Shown: positions 13,201-28,200, counted from the first letter of the stretch. The stretch is DNA of 64,000 nucleotides from Todiramphus chloris collaris (GCA_025345505.1 JANVCC010000125.1:5427388-5491387), one strand, 5' to 3'. Notes: generated from the sequence alone by a model not told the origin. A program made the numbers and translations.

Positions 13201-16200
13201 GGCAGCCCTGCTGAGCTGTGGAAGCTCTCTCCTCAAAAGGGCAGAAGGGTTCAGTGGCTCTTGATGCCCGGGGCCGATCAGCAGAGTTAGCAGCAGAGCA
13301 AGGAGCTTGTCTGCTGGAGGTTGGGGGTGGCAGTGAGCAGCAGGAGGGCTGGGGATCCAGATGGACACATGGACATTGGCTCAATGGGGGGGATGGTGCA
13401 GCGGCAGTACCACTTTTCCACTGAAAATTCATTTAAAAACCCACTTCCTGTGACTTTCTCTCTCTGTTTGAGGGATATTCATCAGCAAGTAAGTCTACAA
13501 TCCAACGGACAACGTGAAAGTAAAATGATCCCTAAACAGCACCCAAGCTCTGACTTTATTCCAAAATCCTATGGTACATAGAATTACAGAACAGTTTGTT
13601 TTGAAAGTAACCTTTCAAAACCATCTAGTCCAGCTCATCTGCTACTGCAACGGAGTGCTCAGAGTCCCATCCAACCTGAGCTTGAACACTTCTAAGGAAG
13701 GAGCATCCACAGCCTCACTGGGCAACCTGGGCCAGGGTCTCAACACTTTCAACATCAGAAATGTCTCCATTCTCTCAGTCTAAATCTCCCTCTTTCAATT
13801 TAAAGCCATCACTCCTTGTCCTGTCACAACAGGCCCTGATAAAAAGTCTGTCCCCATCTTTCTGATGGGTCCCTTTAAGTCCTGAAAGGCCAAGAGAAGG
13901 ATTCCCCAGAGCCTTCTCTTCTCCAGGCTGAACCCCCCCAGCTCTCCCAGCCTGGCCTCCCAGCAGAGGGGTTCCAGCCCTCCCAGCATTGCTGGGGCTC
14001 CTCTGGCCCCACTCCACCAGGTCCCTGTCTCTGCTGTGCTGAGAACTCCAGAGATGGACCCAGTAATGCAGGGATGTCTCCCCAGAGCAGAGCAGAGGGG
14101 CAGGATCCCCCCTCCCTCTCCCTGGTGCCCATGTTGGTGGGGGTGCAGCCCCAGAGATAGCTTGCTCTCTTCCATCACTGGACCATCACTAGACTAGATC
14201 ATCCCAACCATGCAGGCAAGGCCAGCTCCTGCCTGTCTTGAGCTGGTAGTAACATTGATGCTCATTTAGGGTATGTCACTCAAGAATGAGTATAGGAAAA
14301 CCATCTCCTCTGGTGCAGAAAGCTCTGTTTAAGCACTTGTTCTCTTGCAAACCACCTAGAAAACAGACATTTGAATCAACCAGAGTTTTGGGAGAACAGC
14401 TTTCACTTTTCCCTACCTTTATCCCAGCTCATGCTAGTTGAAAAGTTGAAAGCTGAGATGGTGAGGGGCTAGCTGAGATCATCTGCATGGACAAGCCCTG
14501 CACACCCCTATGGTTTATCTCATTTCTCTTTTCCCCACGTGCTTTGCCTGAAGCCATTCTTTATTTGGATGGGCAGTGATGGATGATGATGCCCAGAATT
14601 ACATGGCTGCAGTGGCGAGGGATGGGCAGAAGGACAAGTGGATCTGAAAGGAAGCAAGAGCCAAAACTTGGGATTTCATGTTTCATGCAGTATCAGGTAG
14701 CACAACAGGTAGGGATGGACTCTCAAGCTGTGCAATCACCTTTCTGATTGGCATCAACATTTTTCTTCACTAGGAGGATGGTGAGACACTGGAACAGGCT
14801 GCCCAGAGAAATTGTGGATGCCCCATCCCTAGAAGTGTTCAAGAACAGGTTGGATAGAGCAACCTGGTCTAGTTGAAGATGTCCCTGCCCATGACAGGGG
14901 GTGGGAACTAGATGATCTTGAAGGTCCCATCAAACCCAAACCACTCAATGATTCTACACCATGAAATAATTTCCATATTGTCCTTTTAGCTGGGCCCAGC
15001 TCTAGGTCAACAGCACTGATCTCGCATGACAGCAAGTTGGCCTGATGGCACGTCAGATCTACTGCATGCTGGAAGGTCCACCACCACCTCCAGATCTCCA
15101 TCTATGCAATGACCCTGCAAACCTCCTATTAATTAACATCATTAATAATTACCGTCCTATTAATCGCCATCAGTTGATTAGTGCTAATTATTGTCAAGAG
15201 TGGCAACTCTTCAGTGCCTCTGCCCAAGGCTGAGAGACCTGCTCCCGTATAGGAGTTCCCAGCACAAAGTGGACTTGGAAAGGGGAAGAGCCTCCAAAAG
15301 CTGCACAGAGACATCACCCTCGCATCTGTCAGCGATGCTGCTGTGCTGAGGAATGATGCTATTTTGAGGAAAACCCAAGAAACGTGGCTGTTTCTTCCCA
15401 GTGGAGCATTCCAGAGACCGGTTCCCAATCCCTGTGCAGGGTGGGGACAGTGCTGTGGTGGCTGGGATCAGGATGTGCCATCTCCCTGATGCTCTCACTG
15501 GCACCGACCTCCAAGTCAATCACGGTACCAGACCACGGTTATTGGCTCCATGGCAAAAAGATACTTAATAAAGAAAACAAACCGTGTGCGACTAATCCTG
15601 GGGCCGCGTCCCCAGCTCGGGTTTCTAATGGCTTTTCCGCGCCGCGCTCCCAAAGCGCTCGGCCCTTCTTCCGTTAACGCCCCCGTCCATCACCACTGCT
15701 TCGGGGCTGGGATCACCTCCCCGCCGGGCTGGGTGGCTGGAAAAGCCCCTCCTGTTTATTTACAGCAGCTCTTCTGCTCTGGCTCCGGATGCCAGAGTGA
15801 ACACGCCGAGGCTGGGTCACTGCAAGGGGGTTTTGCTGCTTGCCCGGTGTCAGGCGGGGTGAAGCTGAGAGGGGCTGCAGGGTGGCGGGTGCACCCTCAC
15901 GCCAGGGGCCATCTGATCCCTTCCACCTGTCAGGGTGGCTAATTATACCCCCATGGGACCCCCGCCAGCCTGCAGGTTGGACCATAAAAAGAGAAAAAAA
16001 AAAAAAAAAACCAAACCAAAACCACTCTGGTGCCTTCCAAAAGAGACAACAGAAAACCCACAGCACCCTAAAAAAAACCCTCAGAAGAAACCCTGCAGCT
16101 CCATCGGGTGCTGGTGAGGACGATGGCATCCTCATCGCCCTACCGATGCTGCCCCCCATCCCGATCTCCCTGCTCTGGGGTTGCCCCACAGCCCAGACTG

Positions 16201-19200
16201 GCAGTGGTGCCTGGAGCTGGGACGGTGCCCAGCTGGCAGCCGGGACTCCTCCCTGGCATCCAAGGCAGCTCTGGGTGAAATTCAAGGTGCTGTTAACGAC
16301 CCACAAAGCCTTAAATGGCCCAACAGGCCCCGACGCGCACGGGGAGTGGGATGGGGATGAGAGGTTTTGCAGGGCGCAGCCTTCTTTAGCACGGTCCTGG
16401 CAAAGAAGCAGGCAGCAACTGGTGGAAGGTCCTGGCTCAGCCTTGGGAATGACGTTAATTAACATTTTCCATGAAGGAGCTTGGCAGGAGGTGGTGGAGG
16501 AGAGGAGGAAGAAGAAGCTGGGTTACTGGGCCGACAAGCAACCACCCACTGACCTTAAAGAGAGGTCCCATCCAGCCTGTTATCCCCAACTCTGCTCTAC
16601 CAGCAGTTTGCCCAGGTTGAACTTCTCAAGCATCTCCAGGCTTGTCTCACCCCCTGCTCAAATGCTCCTTTCCCAGAGCACAGGGGACAGCAGGTGAGAA
16701 AGGACCAGCAGACGGACAAGAGGTGGCAAAGTGCTGGAGTGTCTTCCCATCACCTTGGACCCGTGTCCATGTTTCTGTCCACTGTGATGGACAGGAGTCC
16801 AACTCCTGCCTGGAACTCCAGAGCTCTGAAGTGATAAAAGCACCAAACAGACCTTCTGCAGAAGGGGAGCATGAACAGCACGAGTTAATACCCGAAACCT
16901 GAGTGACTCAACTCCCAGGTGCTTTCTATGTTTTTTTTTAAAGCCCTCTGAGCAGCCAGGGAGCTTCACTGGAGTTATCACACATGGCCCCATCACTGAG
17001 AGGCAGGATTAACCAGCTGGATTGATGTCAAGCTGTTTGAACCTCCCTCTTCCCCACCAGGTCTCAGCGCTAAGTGGCTGTTGGGAAGCTCTCGCTGGAG
17101 GTGGCGGAGCCGTTTCCCGATGCTGCTCCGAACTGACAGCCAGTAAATAGCTCTTTTTTTGATGGCTTTTTTATAATTGGGTGCAGATGGAAGCAGCCTT
17201 AAAAAGTAAAAAAAAAATCCAGCTACCTGTTATTAAAACCTGGAGGACAACACATACAAACATCACCCAGGCTGTGGAATAATGATGGGAGAAATTTAGC
17301 CGACACAATTATCCCGAAGAATTTTCTCCATAAAAGGTTTTTTTCTGCCCTCAAAGCAGAGTTTGGTGCCCCTGCAAAATGCTTGCAGGGAAGTGATGGT
17401 TTTCGATGGCCTTCACCAAATGCTTGCTAGGATTTGGGATCTACCAAATGCTCTCCGGGATCTACTGCAAAGCCAAGAACCCTCTTCCTTGGTATTTGCA
17501 AATAATAAATCAGCATTTGAGCTAAAATACTGCCAGGGCTGGAGTGGTGTTTCTAAAATCACTGGGAATATATTTGAAAGGTGGCAAAAGAGCTGGGAGA
17601 GATTGAAAGGACCCAGGAAAAACCTTGTCCCTGCAGCATGCAGACATGGTGCTGAGGGACATGGTTTAGTGGCGACCTGGCAGTGCTGGGTCAATGATCT
17701 TCTAGTCTTTTCCAACCAAAATGATTCTATGATCCATTCCCCAGCTTGGTCCAGCCCAAACAGAAATGACCTAAGGGATAGGGCTCACTTCCATATCCCT
17801 TCTCTGACACTTCTTGCCAGCTTCCTCTAAGATGCTATCAACTGTTTCCTCTCACCTTGCTGCTCCCAGGTTTGGGTGTGTTACTCCTCTGTAATTGAAA
17901 TTTCCTGAGAAGAAAAAATAATGCTGGGCCCTGCAATGTAAGAAGGACAAGGACATGTTGGAGCAGGGCCAGAGGCAGTCACAGAGATGATGTGAGGGCT
18001 GGAGCCCCTCTGCTGTGAAGCCAGGATGAGAGTTGGGGTTGTTCATCCCGGAGAAGAGAAGGCTCTGGGGAGACCTTCTTGTGGCCATTCAGTACTTAAA
18101 GGGGTCTACATGAAAGATGGGGAGGGACTTTTTAACAGGGCTTGTAGTGATAGGAAGAGGGGTAACGGTTTTAAACTGAAAGAGGGGAAATTTAGGTTAG
18201 ATATTAGGAAGAAATTCTTCACTTTGAGGTGAGGCACTGGAACACATTGCCCAGGTAAGTTGTGGATGCCCCGTCCTGGGAACTGTTCAAGGTGAGGTTG
18301 TATGGAGCTTTGAGTAACCTGGTCTAGTGGAAGGTGTCCCTGCTCACTGCAGAGAGGAATCCCCACTCTGCTTTGTTGAGGAACCTTGCTTCCATAAGAG
18401 ACCCTCACAGTCTCAACATTCACATGCCAAAGGCGCGATGGAGCCAGTTTCATGTGGGGAGCACAGCAACGGTAATTACCAACCCCAAATCATCACCATT
18501 GGCTATGGAGAGAGCCAGGCATTCGCTGGACATCCCCTACAGCATCATCTGCATCAAGGATGATGGGCTCCATCACATACATAATTTCAGATGGCTCAAG
18601 GAAGGCATCAACCACTGCTTGTGGGACGCTAAGATCATTTGACAACAGAGAGCAGATGGGAACTAAGGGAGATCCCAGCACAGGAAGCAAAGACGAAATG
18701 TGCTTTTCTTTGCATTCAATGGTACAGAAGTTCAGGTCAAAATGAAGAACTCTCTGCCTTACCAGTATATTCCCACTTTAGAGCCATGATTCAGCAACGG
18801 CTTTTCCCCGGAACTTCATATTTTTCATGTTTTGTCATGCACCTTCTTCTACAAAGACATTAAAGTGCACACGAGGAAAATCGCAGGCCAGTATTTATCT
18901 AGGCGCTATTATCAACTAGCCCGGGCTATTAAGCAGTTCAAGGTTGCCCTGATAAGCAACAACTTTAACGTAAGCATCTGAAAGCTCTTGAAGATACTAC
19001 AGTGAAATTAAAGTAGCAATAAGAACCCTCATTATGCCATTACAGAGTATGGTAAATAAGATGCAACTGGAAACCCACAAAGATTTCCGCAGCGATACGT
19101 GGATAGGATTGGGCGTGGAAGACGCTTGATTAGTTTTAAAATCACTGAATCACAGAATTGCTTTGGTTGGGAAAAACTTTTAAGATCACAGACTCCAAAC

Positions 19201-22200
19201 GTTAACCCAGCACTGCCAGATCACCAACAAACCCTGTCCCTCAGCACTACATCTTCACACCTCTGAAACACCTCAAGGGATGGGGACTCCACCACTGACC
19301 TGAGCAGACTGGGACAGGCTCTGACAACCCCTTCCATGAAGAAATTTTTCTGCAGGTACAACCTGAGGTGCAACTTGAGGCTCTTTCCTCTTGTCCTATT
19401 ATTTGTTCCTTGGGAGAAGAGACCAATCCCACCTATCTCCAACCTCCTGTCAGGGAGTTGTCAAGAGTGAGGTCGCCCCTGAGCCTCCTTTTCTCCAGGC
19501 TCAACAACCCCAGGTCCCTCAGCTGCTCCTCACCAGACCTGTGCTCTAGACCCCTCCCCAGCTCCATTACCCTTCTCTGGACATTCTTCAGACCCTCAAT
19601 GTCCTTTTTGGAGTGAGGAGCCCATAACTGAACCCATAATTCAAGAGGCAGCCTCCTCAGTGCTGAGTCCAGGGGGGATGATCCCTGTCCTAGTCCTGAT
19701 GGCCAGACTGGTGCTGACACAAGCCAGAATTCTGGTGGCCTTCCTGGCCACCTGGGCACACACTGGCTTGTCTTCAGGCGTCTGTCAACCAACTCCCTCA
19801 GGTCCTTTTCCGATGGGCACTTTCCAGCCACTCTTCTCCCAGTCTGGAGTGTGGCAGGGAGTTGTTGTGACTGAAGTGCAGGACCTAGCACTTGTCCTTG
19901 CTGAACATCATCCCATTGGCCTCAGCCCATTGATCCAGCCTGGCCAGGTCCCTCTCTACACCCTCCCTACCTTCGTAACTCTTCAGTCTACAAATGTTTT
20001 CAATAGAAAGCTCCCATCACCAGTACTGAGATTTATCACTTAGTACTATCAGCAAAGCCATGGTCACCCAGAAGAGATGCACAAGGACAAAATGTCCCCA
20101 GAAAACTGGAACACCCAGACAGATACCAGCCTGTGCAAATCCAGCCTGGTCACCACTCATGAGCTTACGACTAGACCCATTACCAAGACTCCCTAATTTT
20201 TTCTTTTGTTTAATAAAGATTTTACTTACTAATCAGTTTGTTGTTGCCAAGATTTCTGCCACACATTACAGGAAAAAGAACCAATCAAGCAGGCAACTCT
20301 AGCACCCAGAAAACATCTGTCAACTACAGCAAAATTCAAGATAAATGAAATAAAGTAGCTTTTGTAGTTGATTTTCATTCAGCTGCAGTGGACTATAAAA
20401 GAGCTATCAAAGGCAATGCTCTCCATCAGCTATTTCTGAATGATCATAGAATCATGGAATTATTTAGGTTGGAAAAGACCTTTAAGATCATGGAGTCCAA
20501 CTATTAGCCCAGCAAGGCCAGGTCAACACTAAACCATGTCCTTCAGCACCAAATCTCCATGCCTTTGAAACCCCTCCAGGGATGGGGACTCCACCTCCGC
20601 CCTGGGCAGACTGGGACAGGAGTTCACAACCCTTCCATGAAGAAATTGTTCCTCGGGTCCAGCCTAAACCTCCCCTGGTGCAACGTGAGGCTGCTTCCTC
20701 TTGTCCTATCACTTGTTCCTTGGGTGAAGAGACTGACCCCACACGGCTCCAACCTCCTTTTAGGAAGTTGTCAAGAGCGAGATGGTCTCCCCTGAGCCTC
20801 CTTTTCTCCAAACTAAAAACCGTAAAGACATTGAACTCAGCTGCTGCTAACAGAGCATGTGGCTTTTCCTAATGCAATGTGTTAAATTTAATGTATCGTA
20901 CACATGAAGTAAGTTTGTGGTGGGAAACTGTGAAACTTAGACCAGAAAAGGAGAAAATAACCAACTTAACACATCATCGGACTAGAGAAACGCAAACGAG
21001 AAGGCGGCGTCAGCTAAAGAAAAAGTCCCTGCATTTGGATTTTCTACAGAAAAATCAAGCAGCTGCCACTGTGAAAAGCACCATGTTCCACCTGGGGACA
21101 GAAAATGATATTTCCCAAGGAAGTGGTACTTCCTCAGGCAGCATGTCCTGACCAGACCTAACCCCTGCCAGCATGAGCTTTGATGATATTTTACAAGGAT
21201 AAGGTGCAAATCAGAGCTCTGGTAAAAGACCGTGGGCTGAACAATTCAGCAGGACCAAATATATGGATTTTAGGAGACCAGAGGGCAGTTTTAGTGCAGG
21301 CCAAACAGAAGCATCACCACCATGATGGCACTTCCTGGAATCATCAAATGGTTTGGGTTGGAAGGGACCATTACAGGTCATCTAGTTCAATCCCCCTGCA
21401 CTGACAAAGGACATCTGCAACTGAAAGCAGGTTGCTCAGAGCTCCAGGCAACCTCACCTGGAATGGTTCCAGGGATGGGGCATTGACCACCTCTCTAGGC
21501 AATCTGGACCAGGGTCTCACCACCCTCAGCATCAACAATTTGTTCCTTCTCTCAGTCTAATACTTCCTCTTTAAGTTTAAAAGCATCACCCCATGTCCTG
21601 TCCTAACAAGTGCTGATAAAAAGTCTATCTCTGTCTTTCTGACAGGCCCCTTCAAGTCCTGAAAGGCCACAAGAAGGTCTCCCCCAAGCCTTATCTTCTC
21701 CAGGCTGAACACCCCGAACTCTCTCAGCCTGGCCTCCCAGCAGAGGGGTTCCAGACCTCTGACCATTATTCGTGGCCCCACTACAACAGGTTCATGTCCT
21801 TCTTGTGTTAAAATCATTTGGTCAAGCTTCATCACCAGGGATGGTGCTGGTCATGCCAGTTGGGGTGAGGACATGACAGAATCCTAGCATTGTAGGGGTT
21901 GGAAGGGACTTTTAGAGATCACCTGGTCCAACCCCTTGGCTTCAGCAGGGTCACATAGAGCAGTGGGCCCAGAATTTAATTGTTCAGGTGGGTTTGGAAT
22001 CTCTCCAGAGAAGGAGATTCCACAACCTCTCTGGACATCCTGGGCCAGACTCTGACACCCTCACAGCAAAGAAGTTTTTCCTCCTGTTCAGATAGAACCT
22101 TCTGAGTTCCAGTTTATGCCCATTATCCTTTCACTGGGCACCACTGAGAAGAATCTGGACCTATCCTCTTGATATCCACCCTTTAGCTATTGATCAGCAT

Positions 22201-25200
22201 TGATCAGATACCCTCTCAGCCTTCTCTTCTCGAGGCTAAACAGCCCCAGGCTCTCAGCCTTTCCATGGCACAGAGATGCTCCAGGCCCCCCAGCATCTCT
22301 GTAGCCTCCGCTGGACTCTCTCCAGTAGTTCCTTGTCTCTACTGGGGACCCCAGAACTGGACTGGGTCTTTGGGAAGGACAAGTTGCCAGCAAACACCAG
22401 AGCACAGAACCCTTTCTTACTCATGATTTATTCCAGTGCATCCCCCCGTCCCTTTTCATGGTAGTCTCACTGTTTAATCTCCCTGTGTCTTATCATTTAA
22501 CAGTTCCCATGGGACAACAATTTACCCACAGGCTTCAAGGCAGCTGATGGAAACAATATGAAGATGGGTATTTAATGTGGCACGCTCACTAATGTACACC
22601 ATGGGGGAAAAGCTTATTTAATACAAAACAATTTTACAGCTGCAGCAGTTAGAGGGGACCAGGCTGACTTGCTTGTCTTTGTTCCAACGCGCTGCAAGGG
22701 CTGGAGGACGCCGGCACCAAAGCCTGCCCTGGCCACAATTCTTACAAACATGGTTTATTGGAGCAGTGCCAGAGGAGCCCCAGCAATGCTGGGAGGGCTG
22801 GAACCCCTCTGCTGGGAGGCCAGGCTGAGACAGTTGGGGATGCTCAGCCTGGAGAAGAGAAGGCTCCAGGGAGACCATATTGGAGTCTTCCAGGATTTCA
22901 GGGAGCCTATGAGAAAGATGGGGATGGACGTTTTAGCAGGACCTGTTGTGACAGGACAAGGGGTGATGGTTTTGAACTAAAAGAGGGAGATTTAGACTGG
23001 AGAGAAGGAAGAAATATTTTACAATGAGGGTGGTAAGACCCTGGCCCAGGTTGCCCAGAGAGGTGGTCGAAGCTCCATCCCTGTACCTGTTCCAGGTGAG
23101 GCTGGCCAGGCTCTGAGCAACCTGCTCTAGTTGCAGATGTCCCTGCTGAGTGCAGGGGGGTTGGATTAGATGACCTTGAAAGGTGCCTTACAACCCAAAC
23201 TGTGCTATGATTCCCCACAAATTTACGTTTTGTGCCTGTAAATCAACTCTCAAGGCATCTGTTCACTGGGGTCGTCCATGGATGTAACACCAAGGGCATG
23301 CTGTAATTCTCAGCTCCAAGTTCTCAGCCATGCAAAGATCTCATCCCATGCTTAGCCATCAGATATGACAAGAGCAGCCCAATGTGCAGCACACATTATC
23401 ACCCCACAAGTTCCTTTGGGCCAAGTTATTTAATTTCATATTTTTTCTTATTGTTTGTGTATAATTTCAGGAGCATGGGTGCAGCAAGAGGAGCAGCTTG
23501 GCAGAGAAATCACATCTTGGACAAGCTGAGCATCTCTCCTCAAGGCTTGCTGGCCACACAGCCCACTCATGATCACAGAATCATAATGGTTGGAAAGGAC
23601 CTCCAGGGTCATCAAGTCCAACCTTTGTCCCAGCATTTCTCTAACCACTACACCATATCCTCAAGCTCCACATCTAATCATTCTTTAAACACCTCCAGGG
23701 ATGGTGACTCCACCACCTCCCTGGGCAGCCCGTTCCAGTGCCTAACCACCCTCTCAGTGAAGAATTTCCTCCTAATATCTAATCTAAACCTCCCCTGATG
23801 CAACTTGAGTCCATTCCCCCTCGTCCTATCATTACTAATCTGAGAGAAGAGACCAACACCAGCCTCTCTACAACCTCCTTTTAGGGAGTCGTAGAGGGCA
23901 ATAAGGTCTCCTCTCAGCCTCCTCTTCTCCAGACTAAACAAACCCAGTTCCCTCAGCTGCTCCTCATAGGCCATGCTTTCCAGCCCCTTCACCAGGTTGG
24001 TTGCCCTCCTCTGCACTCGCTCCAGCACCTCGCTGTCCCTCCTGTGCTGTGGTGACCAAAACTGGACACAGAGCTCAAGGTGCGGTCTCACAAGTGCCGA
24101 GTACAGGGGTACGATCACCTCCCTGCTCCTACTGGGCACACCGTTTCTGATCCAGGCCAGGATGCCATGATGACATCGCCTGGTTCTCCCTAGCCCCAGG
24201 GGACATGCCACCACAGCTTTGATCCATCTCTTGTGCCCACCAGCCTCACCCCATCCTCTCTGCGTGAACCCATGACCCCAGCTGAGATGAAGGCACAAGG
24301 ACTCATAGGGGACAAGGGATGAGGAACCAAAGAGGAGCTTTTACTGTAGAGCAGCTCATTAAGACATCTTTGGAAAACCCTGGGGAGCACCTACAAAAGG
24401 CCACATTTCTCCTTCTCTTTCCACTTCCCCCTCCAGGCTTCCTCCAATGCAGGTGACCAGCATCACCCAGCATGACCATTTCATGGTGCCACAGAAGGTC
24501 AGGGAGCTGGAGGCAAGGTGACAAGAAGATTTCCATGGTGGGCATCACTTTGTGCCTAAGACATGTGTGATGTTGTTTTTAGAGATCACTCAAGCCACAG
24601 AGCTATCTGGAGCCATGTTTCACCAGCTGCTGCAAGCTGAACTTGCCCATCACTCCACTCCCTTTAGCAAGCTGTAGGTCTACACGTGCACACACAGGGT
24701 GGAGAAACTTCCCAACCTATGACCAAGGAACTGGTGAGAATGATGCACATGGAGGTTCTGGCTTTGCTACCAGCTCCTTCTGGGAAATTATTAATATTGG
24801 GGGTACCATTCATTTAGCGAGGGTCATGGTCACACTCTCATGCAGTAGCAGTCCCCTCTCCCCAGGGATAGAGGGATCTTTAATCTCTACATTCCTGAAA
24901 AAGGGACTTGGGAATGCAAAATTAAAGCTTTCTCCCTTAAAGTTCTGGATGAAGCCAGAGTGGGTTGGTCCCAGCATTGTTTGTACGAAGAGTTCACACA
25001 GTTGGAGTTAGAGCCCATGGGATGGGTCAAAGGCCCATCAACTTGGCCTGAGCATCCTGCAAGACATCCTAGAAAGCACTTAAGAGGCGATGCTTCCAAC
25101 GACACATCATAAATTATGGATAATAATGGACATTTTTTTATGAAGCTCTGATAAAAAATCATAGATCGTGCTTCGCCGAGGGACCCCAAGGAGGAAAACA

Positions 25201-28200
25201 CAACTGGGAGAAGAGCCCAGGAGAAAAGAACCCAAATTCCTCATTACTGCCCCATCCTTGTTTGGGGGATGTCACGCTGGCGTCGCGCACCTTTGCCACC
25301 TTGGCGGTTCGACCCGCGGGCAGATGGGACGGGGAACGGCGGAACGAGAGAAGATTTACTCCCATCCTAAATTATTCAAAAGAAAAGGGACCGCGCGTCT
25401 TTAACAAGCCATCGTTTTATGAAGCAAGGTTAACATTTTTACTTGATTCAGTAGAATATTATAAACTCTCCGGGGTCCATTTGAGGACTTTCTACTTTGA
25501 GCAAAGCCACGGACTCAGCACTTTTTATATTATTTAGAGAATAAAATTAACCCTTAATGGCCCAAGCTGGTATTTCTCCTCCCCAGTTAAATATGGCCCG
25601 CTCAGCAATTTCTCCCCATATATAATTACAGGCTGCTATCCATCATCGGGAGGAGAATGCTTTCCTGACACTTCAAAAGTGATGCGGTAAGCACTTTGGC
25701 TAATAGAATAAATATTCTAAATATCTCTTTGATATTTTCATTTAAATTGGAATATTTTAAAAATAATTGTAGGGACCCTGGCTGCGTGGCCAGCACTGCG
25801 CTGGAGGGAGGCGGCGTAATGCCCATTTGCCTTCAGAGGGAAGGTTTCTCCTGCATGGAGACCCCTCCACACACTTGACACAGAAAGTAATTAGGCACAG
25901 GCTTATTTATTAGTGCTTCCCACTACTGTTGCTGATGTTCTGCTTTCCTTTTTCACTTTTGGCTTTTTTGTCTCCTTCTCTTTCCTTGGGTTTTGCTCTG
26001 TAATGGTTTCTCCTCGGGAAAAGATGGTTTGTGCCTTTGAAGAATCATAGAATCGTTTAGGTTGGAAGAGACCTTTAAGATCATGGAGTCCAACCATTAA
26101 CCCAACACTGACAGGTCATCACCAAACCACACCCCTCAGCACCACATCTCCACAGCTTTGAAACCCCTCCAGGGATGCGGACTCCACCACTGCCCTGGGA
26201 CAGGACTTCACAACCCTTCCCAGGAAGAAATTCTTCCACAGGTCCAACCTGGATGAGGTTTTAAGTCCACCCAGGGTGCACATACAAAGTCCATGTAGGA
26301 CTTTACTGCATAGATCTTAACGAGAGGACTCCCAGGACCTGATGATAGGCTCCATGAAGCCCCTCAGGTATGTAACTGGGTACAGCTTTACTCTCAGTTC
26401 CTGCAGGGTAGGTAAGGAAGGGTGGTCTTGCTGCTAAGACTGAGTCACAAGATCTAAGCTTCAAGTTTTAACCCATCACAGAACCAACATGTAAAATAAG
26501 CATTGTCTGTGATATTTCTATGTAAAACTGAGACTCAAGACTTTTCCTTCACTTCTCATCTATTTAACTGAGCAGCTTTCAGGGGAGTAACTATTAGCTT
26601 GGGTACCAGACTCCAATAACATGGACACCTTGGGGAAAGTCCTCCTGGGGAATGACCAGCAGAAGGTTTGTGAGCTGCAGCCTTTAACTGCTTTCATAGA
26701 ATCATAGAATAGTTTTGTCTGGAAGAGACCTTCAAGATCATCAAGTCCAACCTTATTCCCAGCCCTATCAAAAACCACTAATCCATGTCCCTAAGCACAA
26801 CATCTACCTGGCTCTTAAACACTTCCAGGGATGGTGACTCCACCACTTCCCTGGGCAGCCCATTCCAATGCTTGACAACCCTTTCTGGAAAGAAATGCTT
26901 CCCAATCTCCAGCCTGAACCTCCCCTGGGTCAACTTCAGGCCATTTCCTCTTGTTCTGTCCCTTGTCACCAGGGAGAACAGACCAACTCCTGCCTTGCTT
27001 TAACTTCCCTTCAGGCAGTTGTAGAGGGCAATAGAACATTGTGGGAAACAGTGTCAAATGCCTTACTAAAGTGAAGACAGACAACATCCACAGCCTTGCC
27101 TTCATCCAACAAGCATGTCACTCTGTCATAGAAGGAGATCAGGTTTGTTAAACAGGACCTGCCCTTCATAAACCCATGCTGACTGGGCCGGATCACCTGG
27201 TTGTCCTTCATGTGCTGTGTAACAGAACCCAGGATGATCTGCTCCATCAGCTTCCCTGGTAATGAAGTCAAACTGACAGGCCTGTAGTTCCCTGGATCAT
27301 CTTTCCATCCCTTCTTATATATGGGTGTTACGTTGGCCGACTGCCATTCTGCTGGTACCTCCCCAGTCAGCCAGGACTGCTGATAAATGATGGAGAGTGG
27401 CCTGGTGAGCACCCCTGCCAGTTCTCTCAGCACTCTAGGAGTAACCCATCAGGCCCCACAGATTTATTCACATTGATATTGAGGAGCATGTCATGGACCA
27501 TCTCTCCCTGAACTGTAGGAGGGTCATTGTGTTCCTGACCCCTGGCTCTTGGCTTGGGGGAGTGACTTTATTTATAGAAATTTTTCTTATTGCTCTTCAC
27601 CTCTAAAGCCAGACTAACTTCTAATTCAGCTTTCGAACTTCTAATTATTTCTCTACATGACTCAACACCATTCTTATACTCATTATAAGTCATCTGCCTC
27701 TTCTTCCAGAGGCCATAAACCCTCCTTTTTTCCCCGATTTTAATCCAAACCTCCCTATTCAGCCAGGCTGGTCTTTTTTGCTGCTGACTTGACTTGCAGC
27801 ATGTGGGGATGGGCTGCTCCTCTGTCTTCAAGACCTCCTTCCTAAAAAATGTCCAGCCTTCCTGGACTCCTACATCCCTCAAAACCTACTCACAAGGAAT
27901 TCTATCAATTAACCTCTGAAACAAGTCAAAGTCTGCCCTTCAAAAGTCCAGAGTGTCAGAATCACAGAATGGTGGGGGTTGGAAAGGACCTCTAGAGGTT
28001 ATCTAGTCCAACCCCCATGCTCCAGCAGGGTCACCCAGAGCAGAGGTGTCCAGGCAGGTTTGAAATTGTCCAGGCAGGTTTGAAATCTCTTCAGAGAAGG
28101 AGATTCCACAACCTCTCTGGGCAGCCTGGGCCAGGCTCTGATACCACCACAGCAAAGAAGTTTCATCTTCTGGTCAGATGGAACCTCCTGGGTTCCAGTT

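Noticed and set aside
15713..16697. Overlapping long open frames on both strands (250 and 285 codons)
   Set aside because: The DNA is GC-rich single-copy, a poly-A run encodes a lysine run in one of them, and there is no domain or exon context. Only the short LINE-like motif inside is kept as a tentative relic.
23678..24298. 206-codon frame as a host gene
   Set aside because: It is the C-terminal part of CR1 ORF2, matching the other copies in the window; the first part is unique sequence read through.
27011..27882. Reverse transcriptase-like frames as a retron or defence system
   Set aside because: The motifs and flanking 3' end are those of the CR1 LINE in an intron of a bird gene, with the catalytic segment deleted.
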